DNA from: Thelonectria olida
Lineage: Eukaryota > Ascomycota > Sordariomycetes > Hypocreales > Nectriaceae
NCBI GenBank assembly: GCA_020736575.1
Contig: JAGPYM010000028.1
Coordinates: 310,001 to 374,000 of the forward strand
Direction of reading: 5' to 3'
Length of the DNA: 64,000 bases
Below are positions 11,129 to 23,285 of this stretch, in pieces; position 1 is the first letter of the stretch, and each line of letters starts with the position of its first letter. The translations under genes and the position numbers were made by a program. The notes under the pieces were generated by a model. That model was not told the DNA's origin. It saw only the letters and a list, made by a program, of their open reading frames with translations, and ran no database searches.

Positions 11129-12673
11129 ATGACTTCCACTGGCAAATCCTCACTCATACCCTTCCCTTCCAAGCACCGCGTCTTTATCCTGACCGACATC
11201 ACAAACGAACCCGATGACGCCGAATCCTTCTGTCGTTACCTCACCTACGCAAATCAGTTTAAAACCGAGGGCGTCGTAGCAGTAACCTCTACCTGGTTAC
11301 GCGACTCGGTTGCACCGTATAAGCTCCAAGAGATCGTCGATGCATATGAGAAAGTGGTTGGGAATCTCAACGCTCATGCTCATCCTGACTCTCCTTACCC
11401 TTTGGCAAAGAGCATCAGCGATGTGATAAAGTCGGGGCCACCAGTAAGTGCAATCCCCTCTATTTTGTCAATTCAAGGCTGACTGACGGTAAAGGTCTAT
11501 GGCATGGCTGCTGTCGGCGATGACATCCCGCTAAGTGAAGGAGGCGAACTACTACTCGAACGTCTAACATCGGCCGATACCTCTCCCCTCTGGATCCTTG
11601 TCTGGGGTGGTGTCAATGTCTTAGCCCAAGTCCTATACCGCATCCGCGACAGACCCGACGCAGCAGCTCTTCGATCCAAACTACGTGTGTACACCATCTC
11701 TGACCAAGACGACTGCGGGAGCTGGATTCGACAGCAATGGACCGACATTTTTTACATTTGCTCCGTCCACGGCTGGAACCAGTACAGTAATGCTACATGG
11801 ACTGGTATTTCCGGCCCTGTTGATGAAGGAGGCCCAGATCCCAGCAGAGTCGCCAAGGACTGGGTGAAAGAGAAGATCCAGATTGGACCCCTCGGAGCTG
11901 TATATCCGACACCAGAGTATATCATCGAGGGAGACACACCAACCTTTTTGTACATTATGCAAAACGGCCTCAACGTACCTGAAGAGCCATCATATGGCTC
12001 CTGGGGAGGCCGCTACCTCCCTTTGAATATCAGCGACATGGGCATCTCCAACAGAGGCCACTTTTGCGACACGGCTGATACGGTTGTCGGTATCAACGGG
12101 AGCAAGTTTACCACCAACAAAGCAACTATCTGGCGATGGAGAAACGCCTATCAGGATGATTTTGCAGCGAGGATGCTGTGGACCTTGACCGATGACTTTA
12201 CAAAGGTGAATCATCAGCCTGTTATTTCAATTAACCAGGATATCGGATACGAACCATATTACATCGAAATGGATGCTGGATCGACAATCAAAATCGACGC
12301 ATCAGGAACGTACGACCCAGACGGCGATGCTCTGACATTTAAATGGTTCCAATACCGCGAACCAAGTGCCACACGGATCTTTCGCAGCTACGAAGTCTCC
12401 GATCTAACTATTGAGGAAGTGGCAGGCAGCAACGGCAACAAAGTCAATGTGACAGTTGCACCTCCTGAAAAGTCGTGTATAGTAGTCAGAGAGCAGACAT
12501 TGCTCGAGAGGGGACTACTACTACATCTTATACTGGAAGTAACTGATTCAGGGACACCTGCTTTGACGAGTTACAGAAGGGTGTTGATTCAGCCAGTGAA
12601 TCGCGAGTACACAGGTTCTGGGGTGGGAACAAAGCTTCAGGATGATGAGATTGCGGCATTGATGAGGAAGTAA
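11129..12673 (+). CDS. Sde182-like (DUF1593) nucleoside-hydrolase-fold protein
   Basis: Two exons, 11129-11443 and 11495-12673, with a phase-0 intron (GTAAGT...AAG), give 1494 nt and 497 residues. The start of the domain reads KHRVFILTDITNEPDDAESF, the nucleoside-hydrolase-like calcium-binding pattern of the cellulose-binding Sde182 family. It continues with SPLWILVWGGVNVLAQVLYR and SWIRQQWTDIF. The C-terminal part has the Ig-like pattern SGTYDPDGDALTFKWFQY. Related proteins bind or process plant polysaccharides or nucleosides. No signal peptide is visible at the chosen start. All exons are open and the gene appears intact. Confidence 0.85.
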
Positions 12674-13083
12674 TTGATTGAAAGGGAGTTAACATTTTTA
12701 CAAAAGAGTGTGAAACAAGTGAAATGATGCGATCATGAGACGCTTTAAATGCCAGATCGATAAATTTTAATAAGCAATATTTCAACGCCAAGCCCATTGT
12801 ACCAAGGGTCATCTGATGCACGCTCTCCGTCCGTGTACTGAGCCCTTAGTAGTCAATGCTCTTACTCAAGCATATACGACCTGAACGTTCAAGTCTTAGA
12901 AAACCCCATACAAACTCAAACCGCGCTATTGAAGACAGGCCAAGGAGTTGAATTGAATTGACATTTTCGGGGCAAACAACAACAGTAAGCAGAACCAACA
13001 CAACTGGCGTTCATGCTGCTCCAGGAGCACTTCTCTTTTCGGATAACCTCATCACAACGTTTATTTATTGGGCAAAAAATTAT
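12674..13083. other. Intergenic
   Basis: Separates two convergent coding regions. No gene or distinct signal seen. Confidence 0.5.
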
Positions 13084-13959
13084 CTAAGCATCTTCCCCTA
13101 GGGTATACACTTCCACTTCGGCAATACCAGTGCGAGCAGGTATGCTGACCGGAATGGGAAAATCCCCATAGTCAGGGGCCTCGTTAGGCATAAGCATAGC
13201 TTGGCCGCCTCTTGTCTCATCACCGTTAAACAAGCGCAGCACACGGAGGTTTCCCTCTTGACTACCCTCCATCTCCTTGGCACTCAGAATGCCTGTGAAA
13301 GAAACCCCCTTCTTCACACTCTTGAAGCTAGCCTCGATCCGTATCCAACGGGCAAGAACTTGCAATCGACCAGCCTGATGATGAAGCCTCCACCAGGGCC
13401 TGGTTCCCCAAAGACAAAGGCTCGATTAACCGTGACTTGGATGTCTCCAAAGACCCTAGTCCATGGCTTGTCATTTCTTGGGGGGGGGGGGGGCTTGCAC
13501 CTCATCAAAGAAGCGGCCAAAGCGTTCGGTATTAGGAGCATTCACGATGAGTTTCTTGACCTGGCTCAACAGCTTGTACTCCCTCCCGACGGCGTCTGAC
13601 CCGGTATCAATGCCAAACGGGCTTGCCCCAAGCGCGCCATATGTTCCATGGGCCAGCCACATCCTGCGGGCGCCTTTGCCGTCACGTCTCTGCTCAGGGA
13701 TGAAAAGTGTGTTCCCTTGAGCGATATAATCCTTACAGACCGCCTCATAGTCGTGCAGTAGAGATCAGGTGCGATAAAGTCTAATGAGGGTGTTTGAAAT
13801 CGCCAACGTCGAGAACGTGGGCGCAGGGTCAGCCGGAAGGGTACTTGCCCGGCCCCGAACCACCGGCTACAACGTCGGTGGCCATCAAAGACGGGGGTGT
13901 GGAAACGTCTAGGTCTTGAGGCCCGTCGAGGTTGAGCCAGGCGTTGGCGTACAACGGTA

Positions 13960-15714
13960 CCATCCCCCACCACTTAAAGAATCACACCACTTAAAGCATA
14001 GCACAAAAAATCGCCGCTCCATACAAACCCTACCATTTTATTTGCACCGCATTTTGGCATAATGAAGCCATTCGCGAAAAAAAAAAACCTGTGGTGTATT
14101 TTTTTTACGTGGTGTCTTACCCTACGCCATTTTTCTTCCGACTTTGTGTGTATCATGGGGATTTCAAGATATTGAAAAATTTTCATTTCTCGCTTTCTCA
14201 TCCTTCGACTCTCGTAAAGTTAAGAAGACTCTCTACGTAGTTTACACGCGTAAAATATCTCCAAAATGGGTCGCTATGTTTATACCGAAAAAGACATTAT
14301 TGATGCTATATTCGATATTACTGACGGTTCTCTATCACAATACCAGGCCTCCGATAAGTACGGGGTGCCTCAACCAGTCCTCTCGAAAAGACTTTCTGGC
14401 CAGCAGAGCAGGAAAGAGTCTACCCACCCTCAACAACGTGTTTCTACGAGTCAGGAGGACCGCCTCGTTCGTTGGCTTCTGCGGCAGGAATCCCTGGGCT
14501 ACGCTCTCACGCATAGCCAACTTCGAAGCTGCGTCGAAGCCCTCCTCCGTCAACAGGGAGATAACAAGCCATTGGGTAAAAACTGGACCACCAGGTTCTT
14601 CAAGCGTCATTCACAACTATCTACCAAGCTTGGAAAACGCCAGGAAGCCGCCAGATTTGACGGGTTTACTCCGAAGGCGGTCAATTGGTACTTCGATATC
14701 CGGGAGAACGAGTATGGCTGGATAATGCCTGAGAATACGGTTAACGTGGACGAGGGCGGCATAATGGCGGGTTTCGGTAAGCCCTCTATAAGTTCCGTAT
14801 GGGTTTTTGTACGTCATAACTAACTGGTTGTCCATAAGGCTTGGACAACCTCGTAATTGGGAGTTCTGACCCGAAGAAGAAGGCGTTATTAAAAGGCGTC
14901 CAGTCGCGCACCTGGACTTCGTTTATTGAGGCTGTCACCGCAACTGGCCGTGCTTTGAAACCGGGAATTATCTTTAAAGGAAAAGAGCTGCAGAAGCAGT
15001 GGTTCCTTAACGAATTCGAATTAATAGCGGACTGGCACTACATCACATCCCCGAACGGCTGGACCGACAACCATATAGCTCTCGAGTGGTTGAAGGACGT
15101 TTATCTACCTCAAACGGAGCCTCGTGATGCATCGGATGCGAGACTTATTATCCTTGACGGTCACGGGAGCCATGCGTAGGTGAGCCTTTTGCTGTTTTCG
15201 CTGCGGAGTCACCCGCTATAGGGTCGCTAACAAGCAGTTAGGACGAGTGGATGGCTACCTGCTTTCTGAACAACGTCTACTGCTGTTACCTACCAGCACA
15301 TTGTTCCCATGGTTTGCAACCGTTAGATAATGGAATTTTTAATCTCATCAAAGGTGCGTATCGGAAAGAACTCCAAAAGCTGGCTAGTTTGACCGATTCT
15401 GCGCCGGTTGACAAAGTCGACTTTATTCGGGCATACGCGAAAGCCAGGGAGGCGGGCATGAGGAAGGAGATTATCTTATCCGGTTGGATATTTACTTGAA
15501 ATTGGCCTATCAACCGTCACAAAGCTCTAACACATCCGGAAATTCAACCGGACAAAGAAAAACCGCTGGAACAGTTCCAGACACCGAGAGTGGCTTCATT
15601 TTTAATAGACAAGGTGGTTGGTTTCTGCGTGCATCAAATATTGGATTTTGTATGGGGCGATGATTTTTTGTGCTATGCTTTAAGTGGTGTGATTCTTCAA
15701 GTGGTGGGGGATGG
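13960..15714 (+). mobile_element. Fot1/pogo-type DNA transposon A
   Basis: The ends are inverted repeats of about 53 bp starting CCATCCCCCACCACTT, with one mismatch. Each contains two copies of CCACTTAAAG. The element is flanked by TA at 13958-13959 and 15715-15716, the target duplication of Tc1-mariner/pogo elements. Its length of 1755 bp fits Fot1 relatives. It encodes one DDE transposase on the plus strand and lies inside the coding sequence of the beta-galactosidase-like gene. Confidence 0.93.
14266..15499 (+). pseudogene. Fot1/pogo DDE transposase, nearly intact
   Basis: The first exon begins MGRYVYTEKDIIDAIFDITD, a helix-turn-helix/Psq-like DNA-binding region, followed by a CENP-B-type second domain (LVRWLLRQESLGYALTHSQL). 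An intron at 14777-14838 (GTAAGC...AAG, branch ACTAAC) joins MAGFG to LDNLVIGSSDPKKKALLKG. A second intron-like gap (15180-15241) leads to DEWMATCFLNNVYCCYLPAH. The catalytic triad is visible: NVDEGG, IILDGHGSH, and Asp in HGLQPLDNGIF. A TAG just before the second donor (15177) and a TGA at 15497 before NWPINRHK interrupt the frame, so this copy is probably inactive. Confidence 0.85.
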
Positions 15715-16525
15715 TAGCGGGTAGGACGCTTCGCCTGACGCAGCGACCTTTTCTATGTAGCGGGAGAAGTAGAACGCCATGAACATCTCGTCTGCGGGCG
15801 CTCCAGCTCCGAAAACTTCCTCCCATGAGTGTCGTCCGTCTTTGGGAACGTTGGGAAACCGCTTGGCGAATTTTGGATGCGGTTTGGCGGTTAGGTAACG
15901 GAGTAGGGATTCCGGAATGGGCTCCTTGAAAGCCGCTTCAGCTAGGGAGGACCTATCCTCGAGCCGCCGAGCATTCCTGATTCGTTCTCAACTTGAACCA
16001 TGATTACCGTTGAATATTCTGCGTCAAAGTCCTCGATATGGGCCAATAGCTTGCCAAAAGCCTTTGCGTCGGCCTCTGCACACTCAGTAGACAGAGGCGT
16101 TATCATGTCGAGATTGTGTCGGCCGCCTCGATGCTCCGTGCGCGGGGGAAACGCTTCGAGTCCTGCTTCACCCATGGAGGGACGTATGTGCTAAGAGCAT
16201 TCTTATACGCTCCAAACTAGAAGAGCACCAGGTGAATATCATGCTCCCGCGCGCCGAGGATGACCTTGTCCAGCTCTGAAAAGTTAAACCTCCCCTCGAC
16301 GGGCTCGATCTGCTCCCAGGAGACACAGCCGAGCAAAGTGTTGATACCCTGCTTCTTCATGACCGGCCAGAGGCCAGCCATGTAACGGGCCGAGCTGAGG
16401 GACGGGTTGTGCAGCTCACCGGCAAGCATGAGAAAGGGCTTGTCCTTGACGATCAGTCGACTGCCATCTTTGTCGCGTCGGAGGTGGGGGTGGGCTGGAT
16501 GTTGACCTTCGCTGTTGGCGGCCAT

Positions 16526-17875
16526 TTTTGTGGATGATACGAGGTTGGTAGTGCGTTTGCCTTTGAACACATACAGATCTTTAGTACGAGCTTGTACAAG
16601 ATATTCTCTTATGCTTAACTTACTTATTGTTCTTCGAGAATAAATTCCACCGCATTTTCGGGGATCGGCGTTGGTTTGTTTAATAGTTCGTAATGGCCCA
16701 GATCTCGTGTGAACCAAGATGCCCTGACGGAACTCACGTTTACCCTGCCAGGACTCAGGTTTACCCTGCCACGGAGCTATCAAGCCGACATTCCAGGGCC
16801 AAGGAAACTTAGGATACTCAGTACGGACTATAGCAGGGATTGCCAGGATGAAGATGCTGGTGTGCATTCGGCGGGCTGTGGGCCCCGCAATAAAGCCGAT
16901 GTCAAACACCATTTCTCCGAGCGATCGTCGGAATAGAATGATGGATGACAAAGGTGATTAGTTACTGTCTTTTACACTTCAAACAGAATCTAAAGAAGTC
17001 ACTAATGTACAAGTCTATTCTAGGAGGATTCTCTCCAAGCCGAAGTATGCTAATTCTAATTAGCCACAGGACAGCCAAAGGGATGCTCTGATTCCAGTGT
17101 TCTTTTCACCCGAGTGGCACTCAAGAGGTATCATCAAGAGAACCCTGTCCCTAGTATACCAGAAATTTCAGTTATGTCATGAATATTGACCGTGATCTGA
17201 TTGAGGCGATGGAATAAAGAAGTTTGCCTGTTGTCTTGTAAAGAAGCTCGAGATCGAGACGATGCTCGGTCAAATTCGGCAAAATGTCAAATGCGAGTCG
17301 GGCAAATAGGGGGGACGTTACGCCGTTTCTCCAACTACCAGTACTACGGCTCGGATAAATATACTTCGGCCATACTAACAATTCTCCGACTTGCGACACA
17401 CAGCTGAACACCCCAACTCAGACTAGACCAAGGAGGAGACTCTCCCCATGGGGACAGTATCGAGACTCATTTTTTTTTATTTCGGTTGCAAAAGTTGATA
17501 GACCCAATCTTTAATCACCCCATTCACGTGTTTAAACAGGCTAAGGTTGGATTTACCACCCTCTTGCCCGCTGTGAACATGGCCCCATGGGGAAAATCTG
17601 GAGCACAGGCACTCAAACGTTTGATGTTTTTGGGTCGTCACGAGGCTTGTGGGGTGACACCCTTGATTCTTTTCATTTTCCTGAGTCCGAAAATTGTGGC
17701 TATTGGTTACCGAATGTTGGACACAGTTTATACGAGTCAAGGGCATGACAGTCAAAACTCAACCTCTTATATTCAACCCTTCTTCCCACCTTCCAACCAC
17801 TTCATCACCATCCTCACCACTCACTCCTCTCACACTTTCTCCATCTAATAACGTTATTCAATCATAACTGCAACC
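16526..17875. other. Intergenic between the beta-galactosidase pseudogene and the sugar transporter
   Basis: No gene supported. It includes two identical 10-bp palindromes CCCCATGGGG at 17444-17453 and 17583-17592, and a long pyrimidine-rich leader (17765-17870) before the transporter start. These are plausible promoter elements but unproven. Confidence 0.5.
17539..17544 (+). promoter_or_regulatory. GGCTAA motif, candidate XlnR/Xyr1-type site
   Basis: GGCTAA(G) occurs about 335 bp before the transporter ATG. XlnR/Xyr1 regulators of hemicellulose genes bind GGCTAA-type sites. A six-base match is weak evidence and may be chance. Confidence 0.2.
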
Positions 17876-19662
17876 ATGGCATCTGCCGAAAACGGCGAAC
17901 TGAGGCTCTTGGAGCTCTGCACCAAAGAGACATGGTGGAGGGTGCCTCACCTCGTCAGACTAAACATGCTCCTCTTCGTCCCATTCCTCACGAGTTACGT
18001 GGGCGGATTCGATGGATCTGTCCTTAACGGCATGCAGACAGTCCAGCATTGGCAAACCTGTAAGTCATGATAGCTCCCCCCGTGCTCTCTGCCTCTGCCT
18101 GTCTCAGTGAGAGCTAATCGCGGGTATATTGCAGATTTCGATCACCCTCGTGGCGCCCTGCTCGGTCTCATGGTCAACATGCAAGTCATCGGTGGTGCCG
18201 TCTCTCTGCCCCTCGCGCCTTACGCTGCGGACAAGTTTGGCCGACGACACCCAATCTTCGGAGGGTCCGTCATCATCATTCTCGGTGCGTTGTTGCAGGG
18301 CTGTGCGCAGAATTTTGGAATGTTTATTGCCGGGCGATTCTTCATCGGCATGGGCGCAGGCTTTGTGTGTACCGCTGCTCCTCCTCTCATCGGAGAGTTG
18401 GCCTATCCAACGCATCGACCAATTATCTCCGCCGTTTATAACACCACATGGGTAAGCAAATATCTCCAGACGGGAACGATCCCCTTCTCCCTTGTCTCCC
18501 TACCTCTCTCATGTATGTATGTATGTATTAACCTCGTCTTTTGCATGTAGTATTGGGGAGCCATCGTTGCTGCTTGGTCCACGTATGGCACTTTTAGGAT
18601 GTCAAGTGACTGGAGCTGGCGAATCCCTACACTCCTCCAGGCCCTTGTCTCTGTCTTTCAGATCATCATGATCTATTTCGTGCCCGAGAGCCCTAGATGG
18701 CTTATTGCAAACGGACGAACGGAAGAAGCTACCAAGATTCTAAGCAAATATCATAGCGGGACCGAAGAGCTGACTGAGCTGGTATTGGTTCAGGTAGCCG
18801 AAATTACAGGTGCCCTCGAGTTTGAGCGTTCAATGGAATCCACTTCCTACCTCCAGTTTTTCCGAACAAGTAAGTTGACTGCTTTTCCGAAACCCTAGGT
18901 CCAGGAGGTGATGCTAATGCCCATTGTTCTCGTCCAGAGGGAAACCGTCATCGTCTGTTCGTCGTCGTTAGTCTCGGCTTCATCATCCAGTGGTGCGGTA
19001 ACCAGCTTGTTGGATCGTACATCTCTCTCGTGCTCACCGATATCGGCATCACCAACCCTGAAACACAGAATCTCATCAATGGTTTGATCCAGATTTTCAG
19101 CTACATTGTTGCCGGTTCTTCTGCACTCCTCATCGACCGTCTCGGAAGGCGATTCCTGTTCCTTACGTCCACTGGCGGCATGTTGCTCGCTTTCATCATC
19201 TGGACTGCCCTTGCCGCGAAGAACCAACAGCAGGGCGGCGACCGAGGACTCGGCATCGGCGTGGTGGTCATGGTTTTCATCTTTCTCGGCTTTTATAACC
19301 TCGCCATGAACCCCTTGCCCATTGCTTATCTGCTCGAGGTGCTGCCATACACGCTCCGTGCCAAGGGACTTACTCTCTTCAACCTTGCGCAGTACGGCAG
19401 CAGCATGTTCAACGGCTTCGTCAACCCCGTTGCACTGGACGCCATCGGCTGGAAGTACTACATTGTCTTCGTTTGCGCTCTGGTCATCTGGGGTCTGATC
19501 TTCTACTTCTTCTACCCCGAAACCCGTGGCCTCTCCCTGGAGGGGGTCAGCCAGGTATTTGATGGAAAGAGGGCGCTTGACCAGACCTATGACATCAAGG
19601 ATGCGGTGATGACTGAAGCTGGTCACACAGAGAAGGTTGTGGCAGTTGGCAAGGAGAGATGA
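17876..19662 (+). CDS. MFS sugar transporter (lactose permease/hexose transporter type)
   Basis: Four exons: 17876-18059, 18135-18451, 18551-18869 and 18938-19662. The three introns are all GT-AG and phases agree, giving 1545 nt and 514 residues. Sugar-porter signatures are present: FDGSVLNGMQTV in helix 1, DKFGRRHPIFGGS after helix 2, GRFFIGMGAGFVCTAAPPLI in helix 4, PESPRWLIANGR after helix 6, and DRLGRRFLF plus PETRGLSLEGV in the second half. The family imports mono- or disaccharides, including lactose and cellobiose, across the plasma membrane by proton symport. Substrate is not predictable here, but nearby glycoside hydrolase genes suggest uptake of cell-wall sugars. A related fragment lies at 47105-47158. 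Confidence 0.92.
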
Positions 19663-20262
19663 CAGTGGTTTATGTCTTAATGTAGTGGGTGATTGGGGTG
19701 TAGCAACGAGTTGAACTGAACCGGAATCTTGTGTTGTATGTTAGTAGTCAGAAGTACATGTGACACCAGTTTAACATGCGGAGTATATTTCGGACGAGTT
19801 TCATATCAAGTCACAGTACTCAGCTATAACTATCTGTCGTAGTCTAGAGAAATATGATTTCCACCTGTTGTATTCTAAGAGCCACCTTGATTGAATAAGG
19901 AACTAAATTCAGTTGTAACAACAACTTTGATGCGTGCTGTCAACCATTGAGGACTTGAACTTGACCCAAATATCGATGCAAGCCGATTTGACTCGAACGC
20001 TTTCTAATATAAAATCTCGTCTTACACAAAGAAGACAGTTGCAAAGTTTATAATCACTATAGCCACTATTGCTGCTGTGTCTAAAGCAACCCCTTCCTAG
20101 TAATGCCAAGCATTGCCAAATTCACAAATGCTACTGCGATGTAGAGAACAAAACACACATAAGAGAAGTCGCAGGTTACTAAAGGGATAGCATGGCCACC
20201 CACTCTGGGACGAAGACATGCAATCAGGAGACAAAATACTCTGCATTTGAGTCATAAACCTC
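19663..20262. other. 3' flank of the transporter
   Basis: No gene or repeat recognised up to the MITE boundary. Confidence 0.5.
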
Positions 20263-20264
20263 TA

Positions 20265-20705
20265 ACGTACATGATAAGCTTATGTCTCAGACAAGTATGT
20301 GTCCCACTTATACTGTGCACTGAAAATAGCTAAACCTTAAATTTCTAAAACTAGCTATATAATTATTAAAAATCTAAAAAAAATACTTTTAACTATTTAA
20401 CTAAAAAGAAAACTATATAGTAATTTTTTTAGATTTTTAAACAAATTCCTTTATATAGAAATAGCTAAGTATACAGTGTGAATAAGCCTTTTTTATATAG
20501 CATAGTAAGCAATTTTTTAAAAAATCTAAGAAAATTTATATTCATTTCTTATTATAGAATAAAGCTATATTTATAATATGAGCTATTTTAAGCTTAATTT
20601 AACTTTTAGAGAATATTTTGAAGATTTTTTAGTTTAAGGTATAAATACTAAGAAATTCCAAAATGGGACACTTGCTTGTCTGGGACATAAGCTTATCATG
20701 TACGT
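20265..20705. mobile_element. MITE-like element, AT-rich, with ~45-bp TIRs
   Basis: The ends start ACGTACATGATAAGC and are inverted repeats over about 45 bp with four mismatches; both contain the palindrome ATAAGCTTAT. TA dinucleotides flank both sides (20263-20264, 20706-20707). The 441-bp body is strongly AT-rich with no coding capacity, consistent with a RIP-affected non-autonomous Tc1-mariner-type element. Its right TA is also the left TA of the adjoining Fot1-type element. Confidence 0.8.
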
Positions 20706-20707
20706 TA

Positions 20708-22568
20708 GTGTCACGACCCCTCTTTCCACGCGGCCCCCTTCCACGCGGCCCCCCTTCCACGCTCTAGTGCTGACACTCAATTCCTCCTTCCATCATCACA
20801 ACATAATACTATCTATAACTATCAATTATTATCCAAATACATTCAGACTTTCACCATGAGTCCGTCAAACCCTGATCGTGAAGCGAAACTAATTGAAATT
20901 CTCCAAAAAGTCCAGGAAGGCGAGAAAATTCGCAGTCTCGCAAGGCAGTACGGGATTCATGTGTCGACAATTCGCGATCGCATCAGAGGCGCGCAGACTG
21001 CACGAAAAGCGCAGGAAAGAGCCCAATTGCTATCGCCTTTACAAGAGAAACACTTAGTCACATTCCTCCTTCACGAAAAGCCTGTGGGCGTACTCTTTCA
21101 AAGTGTGAGCTACGTGATGTTGCCGCGATGATTGCCCACCCTGACGAAGAAGCCGCGCCGGCGAGCAAGCGATGGGTATACCGATTCTTACAACGCAACC
21201 CGGAAGTCAAATGAAGTCATCGACATCTCTAATAGCCAATCGTTCTAAAGAAACTACTCCCGAAGCCGTACGACGATTCTACGCCGATCTAGGCGATGCG
21301 GTATACAGTCTCTCTGCCGGATCGGATCGAGTTTACAATATGGATGAACACGGGCTACACGAGGGGCTCACCAAGTCAGGGAAGGTCATCTGAGACTCTA
21401 TTGCTCCCCGTTCAACCAACCATTACAGAGAGTGATAACCGTAACTGGGTATCGATATTAGAGTCAGGAAATGCGCAAGGAAGAAGACTACGTCCGACAG
21501 TAGTTTTTGGAGGGAATTGGCTCCAAGAACAGTGGTTTTATAAGGAGTTTCCCTCCTGGGGTTACGATGTATCCGAGACCGGCTGGGCCAACCAACGCGT
21601 ATGCGAGAAGTGGCTCAGGGAGACTTTTCTACCGGAAACAAAGCCATCAGATATAACTCTTTGGAGAATACTACTCATTGATGGATTCTACGGTCATATA
21701 TCACCAAGATTCCGGTTTATGGCCTTATTATATCGTGTACAAGTCATTTACTTGCCTCCTCACTCGTCGCACAGTACACAACCGCTTGACGTAGGTGTTT
21801 ATAGCCCTATCAAGGCCGCCTTTCGCCGCCACGCAAAGCAGTTCGCCGGGTTCACAACGACCGCCCCCATGCACAAGCAACGCTTCCTAATAATATACAA
21901 AAAATCCAGAGGTGAAACCATGACTGTGAATAATATCCGAGGAGGCTTTCGGGGTTCTGGAATTTGGCCTGTTGATGTTGAGAGGGCATTGGATCGAGTT
22001 GTTGTACCTGAGGCACCTGGGGAAAAGTCGCCCCCTCACACACCACAACACCAAATGACCACGCCTAGAAAGGCTCCATACACCCCAAAAGGCAAGCTTG
22101 AACTTCTATCACAGTTAAATTCACTACATAAGGACCAAAGCGGCTACGATCGCGCCCTTGCTGGGATTGGCCAGAAAGCAGGGGATGAATTAGACCGTAA
22201 GGGAGTAGAAATAGTTACTTTAAAGGCCAAATGCTTATATCTAGAAACAGAAATAGAACCACAGAAGAATACACGCAAGAAGAAGTCATTTGGAAGCCAT
22301 TGGCACGATATCCAACACGTGAGGAGATTCACAAGGCACGCGAGCAGGCCATCAAAAGAAAGGCCAAGAAGCAAAAACGCCGCGCCGCCAAGAAGTCACA
22401 GGGAAATGAAACAGGGCCAAATCACCGATAGACAGTACAATCCATGTATCTCGGTTATAGCTAGCAAAAAAACCCTGTTTTCGTGGATCAATTGAGTCCC
22501 CAAGTCCAAGGGTCATATCACGTTGGTGCGTAGAAGGGGGGCCGCCGTGGAAAGAGGGGTCGTGACAC
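20708..22568 (+). mobile_element. Fot1/pogo-type DNA transposon B
   Basis: The inverted repeats start GTGTCACGACCCCTCTTTCC and are perfect for 23 bp, continuing imperfectly through a C-rich stretch. TA flanks are at 20706-20707 and 22569-22570. The 1861-bp element contains one broken transposase gene. It differs from element A in both TIR and protein, so the two belong to separate lineages. Confidence 0.92.
20856..22495 (+). pseudogene. Fot1/pogo DDE transposase with frameshifts
   Basis: The start (MSPSNPDREAKLIEILQKVQ, then LARQYGIHVSTIRDRIRG) is a helix-turn-helix region. The next pieces lie in successive frames: LSKCELRDVAAMIAHPDEEA and SKRWVYRFLQRNPEV near 21085-21210, VYNMDEHGLHEGLTKSGKVI near 21330, then a long final frame to 22495 with WVSILESGNAQGRRLRPTVV and LPPHSSHSTQPLDVGVYSPI. 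DDE positions are seen in NMDEHG, LLIDG and QPLDV. At least three frame changes make it non-functional. The basic C-terminal tail (RKKKS, KKQKRR) is typical of the family. Confidence 0.85.
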
Positions 22569-22570
22569 TA

Positions 22571-23285
22571 AATCATCTAAATCATCATCACCCTTGATAG
22601 CTATTTCTTGACAACTATGAATCTGCCGTCAATCTGATTTATTTCATCAGGGCAGTTCCCTTTCACGCATTATTACTATTATTAAAACCCGCTTCACAGT
22701 CGACTACCGGTAATAATCGCATTCAGTGTTCCTAAGTTTTCCCCATGTAATCATTCATAGGGCGAGGATAGGAACGGAACTTTTGATTTCAACGCTAACT
22801 TCTCTTGCTATGCTCTTCCAATGTACGCTGACAACTTGCCGACTAATCATGGTTACATTTGCTGTCCCCGCAATAACACCGATCATGTAACACTGATTTT
22901 CCGAGCTATCGAGCAAAGCTGGTGGGTAGTTAGTTACATTAAACATTTAACGTTAACTTTTTAGTTTAAAAAAGCTTCTTTTAAACATATTTATTTTTCT
23001 TAATAAGCTTTTAAGGAAATATGATTAAAAATACCATTTTAAACGGATAATTTTCTCTTTTTACTTATTTTTTTTTAAAAAAAAAATTAATATAAAAAGG
23101 ATATTATACGCTGCTTTTTAAATAAATAAAAATGTTTTAATAAAAAGACTTTTAATTATTTAATTATTTAACTAGAGGGGGATAAGTGCGAACCTCTTAC
23201 AAGTTCATTTTGGATAACCCATCGTCGTAGTCTCCGACATGCAGCTGCCAACAGTCTATCTACCCTCCCTATGGATAATATGGAC
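22571..23285. repeat. Intergenic with AT-rich RIP-like tract
   Basis: About 22950-23165 is nearly pure A/T with long T and A runs, and stops in every frame. No element boundaries were found. Confidence 0.5.

Larger units (their letters stand above)
13084..16525 (-). pseudogene. GH35-like/DUF5597 beta-galactosidase gene, disrupted by a transposon
   Basis: The N-terminal part (start near 16525, MAANSEGQHPAH) carries FLMLAGELHNPSLSSARYMA, GINTLLGCVSWEQIEPVEGR and LDKVILGAREHDIHLVLF. The C-terminal part (13084-13365) has KEMEGSQEGNLRVLRLFNGD and IPARTGIAEVEVYTLGEDA, the DUF5597 tail of fungal beta-galactosidase-like proteins. A Fot1-type element sits at 13960-15714, and reading continues exactly across its TA target (YPL before, LYANAWLNLDGPQDLD after). 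Other lesions: TAG in place of Trp after HLVLF, a one-base shift near 15955, further shifts and stops between 13550 and 13870, and a 14-base G run near 13480. The gene cannot make a full protein. Confidence 0.88.

Noticed and set aside
13479..13493. 14-base G run as a regulatory G-quadruplex
   Set aside because: It lies within a decayed coding region and could be a slippage or assembly artefact.
18895..19626. 243-codon minus-strand frame over the sugar transporter
   Set aside because: Lies opposite exon 4 of the transporter, whose motifs and splice phases are convincing.
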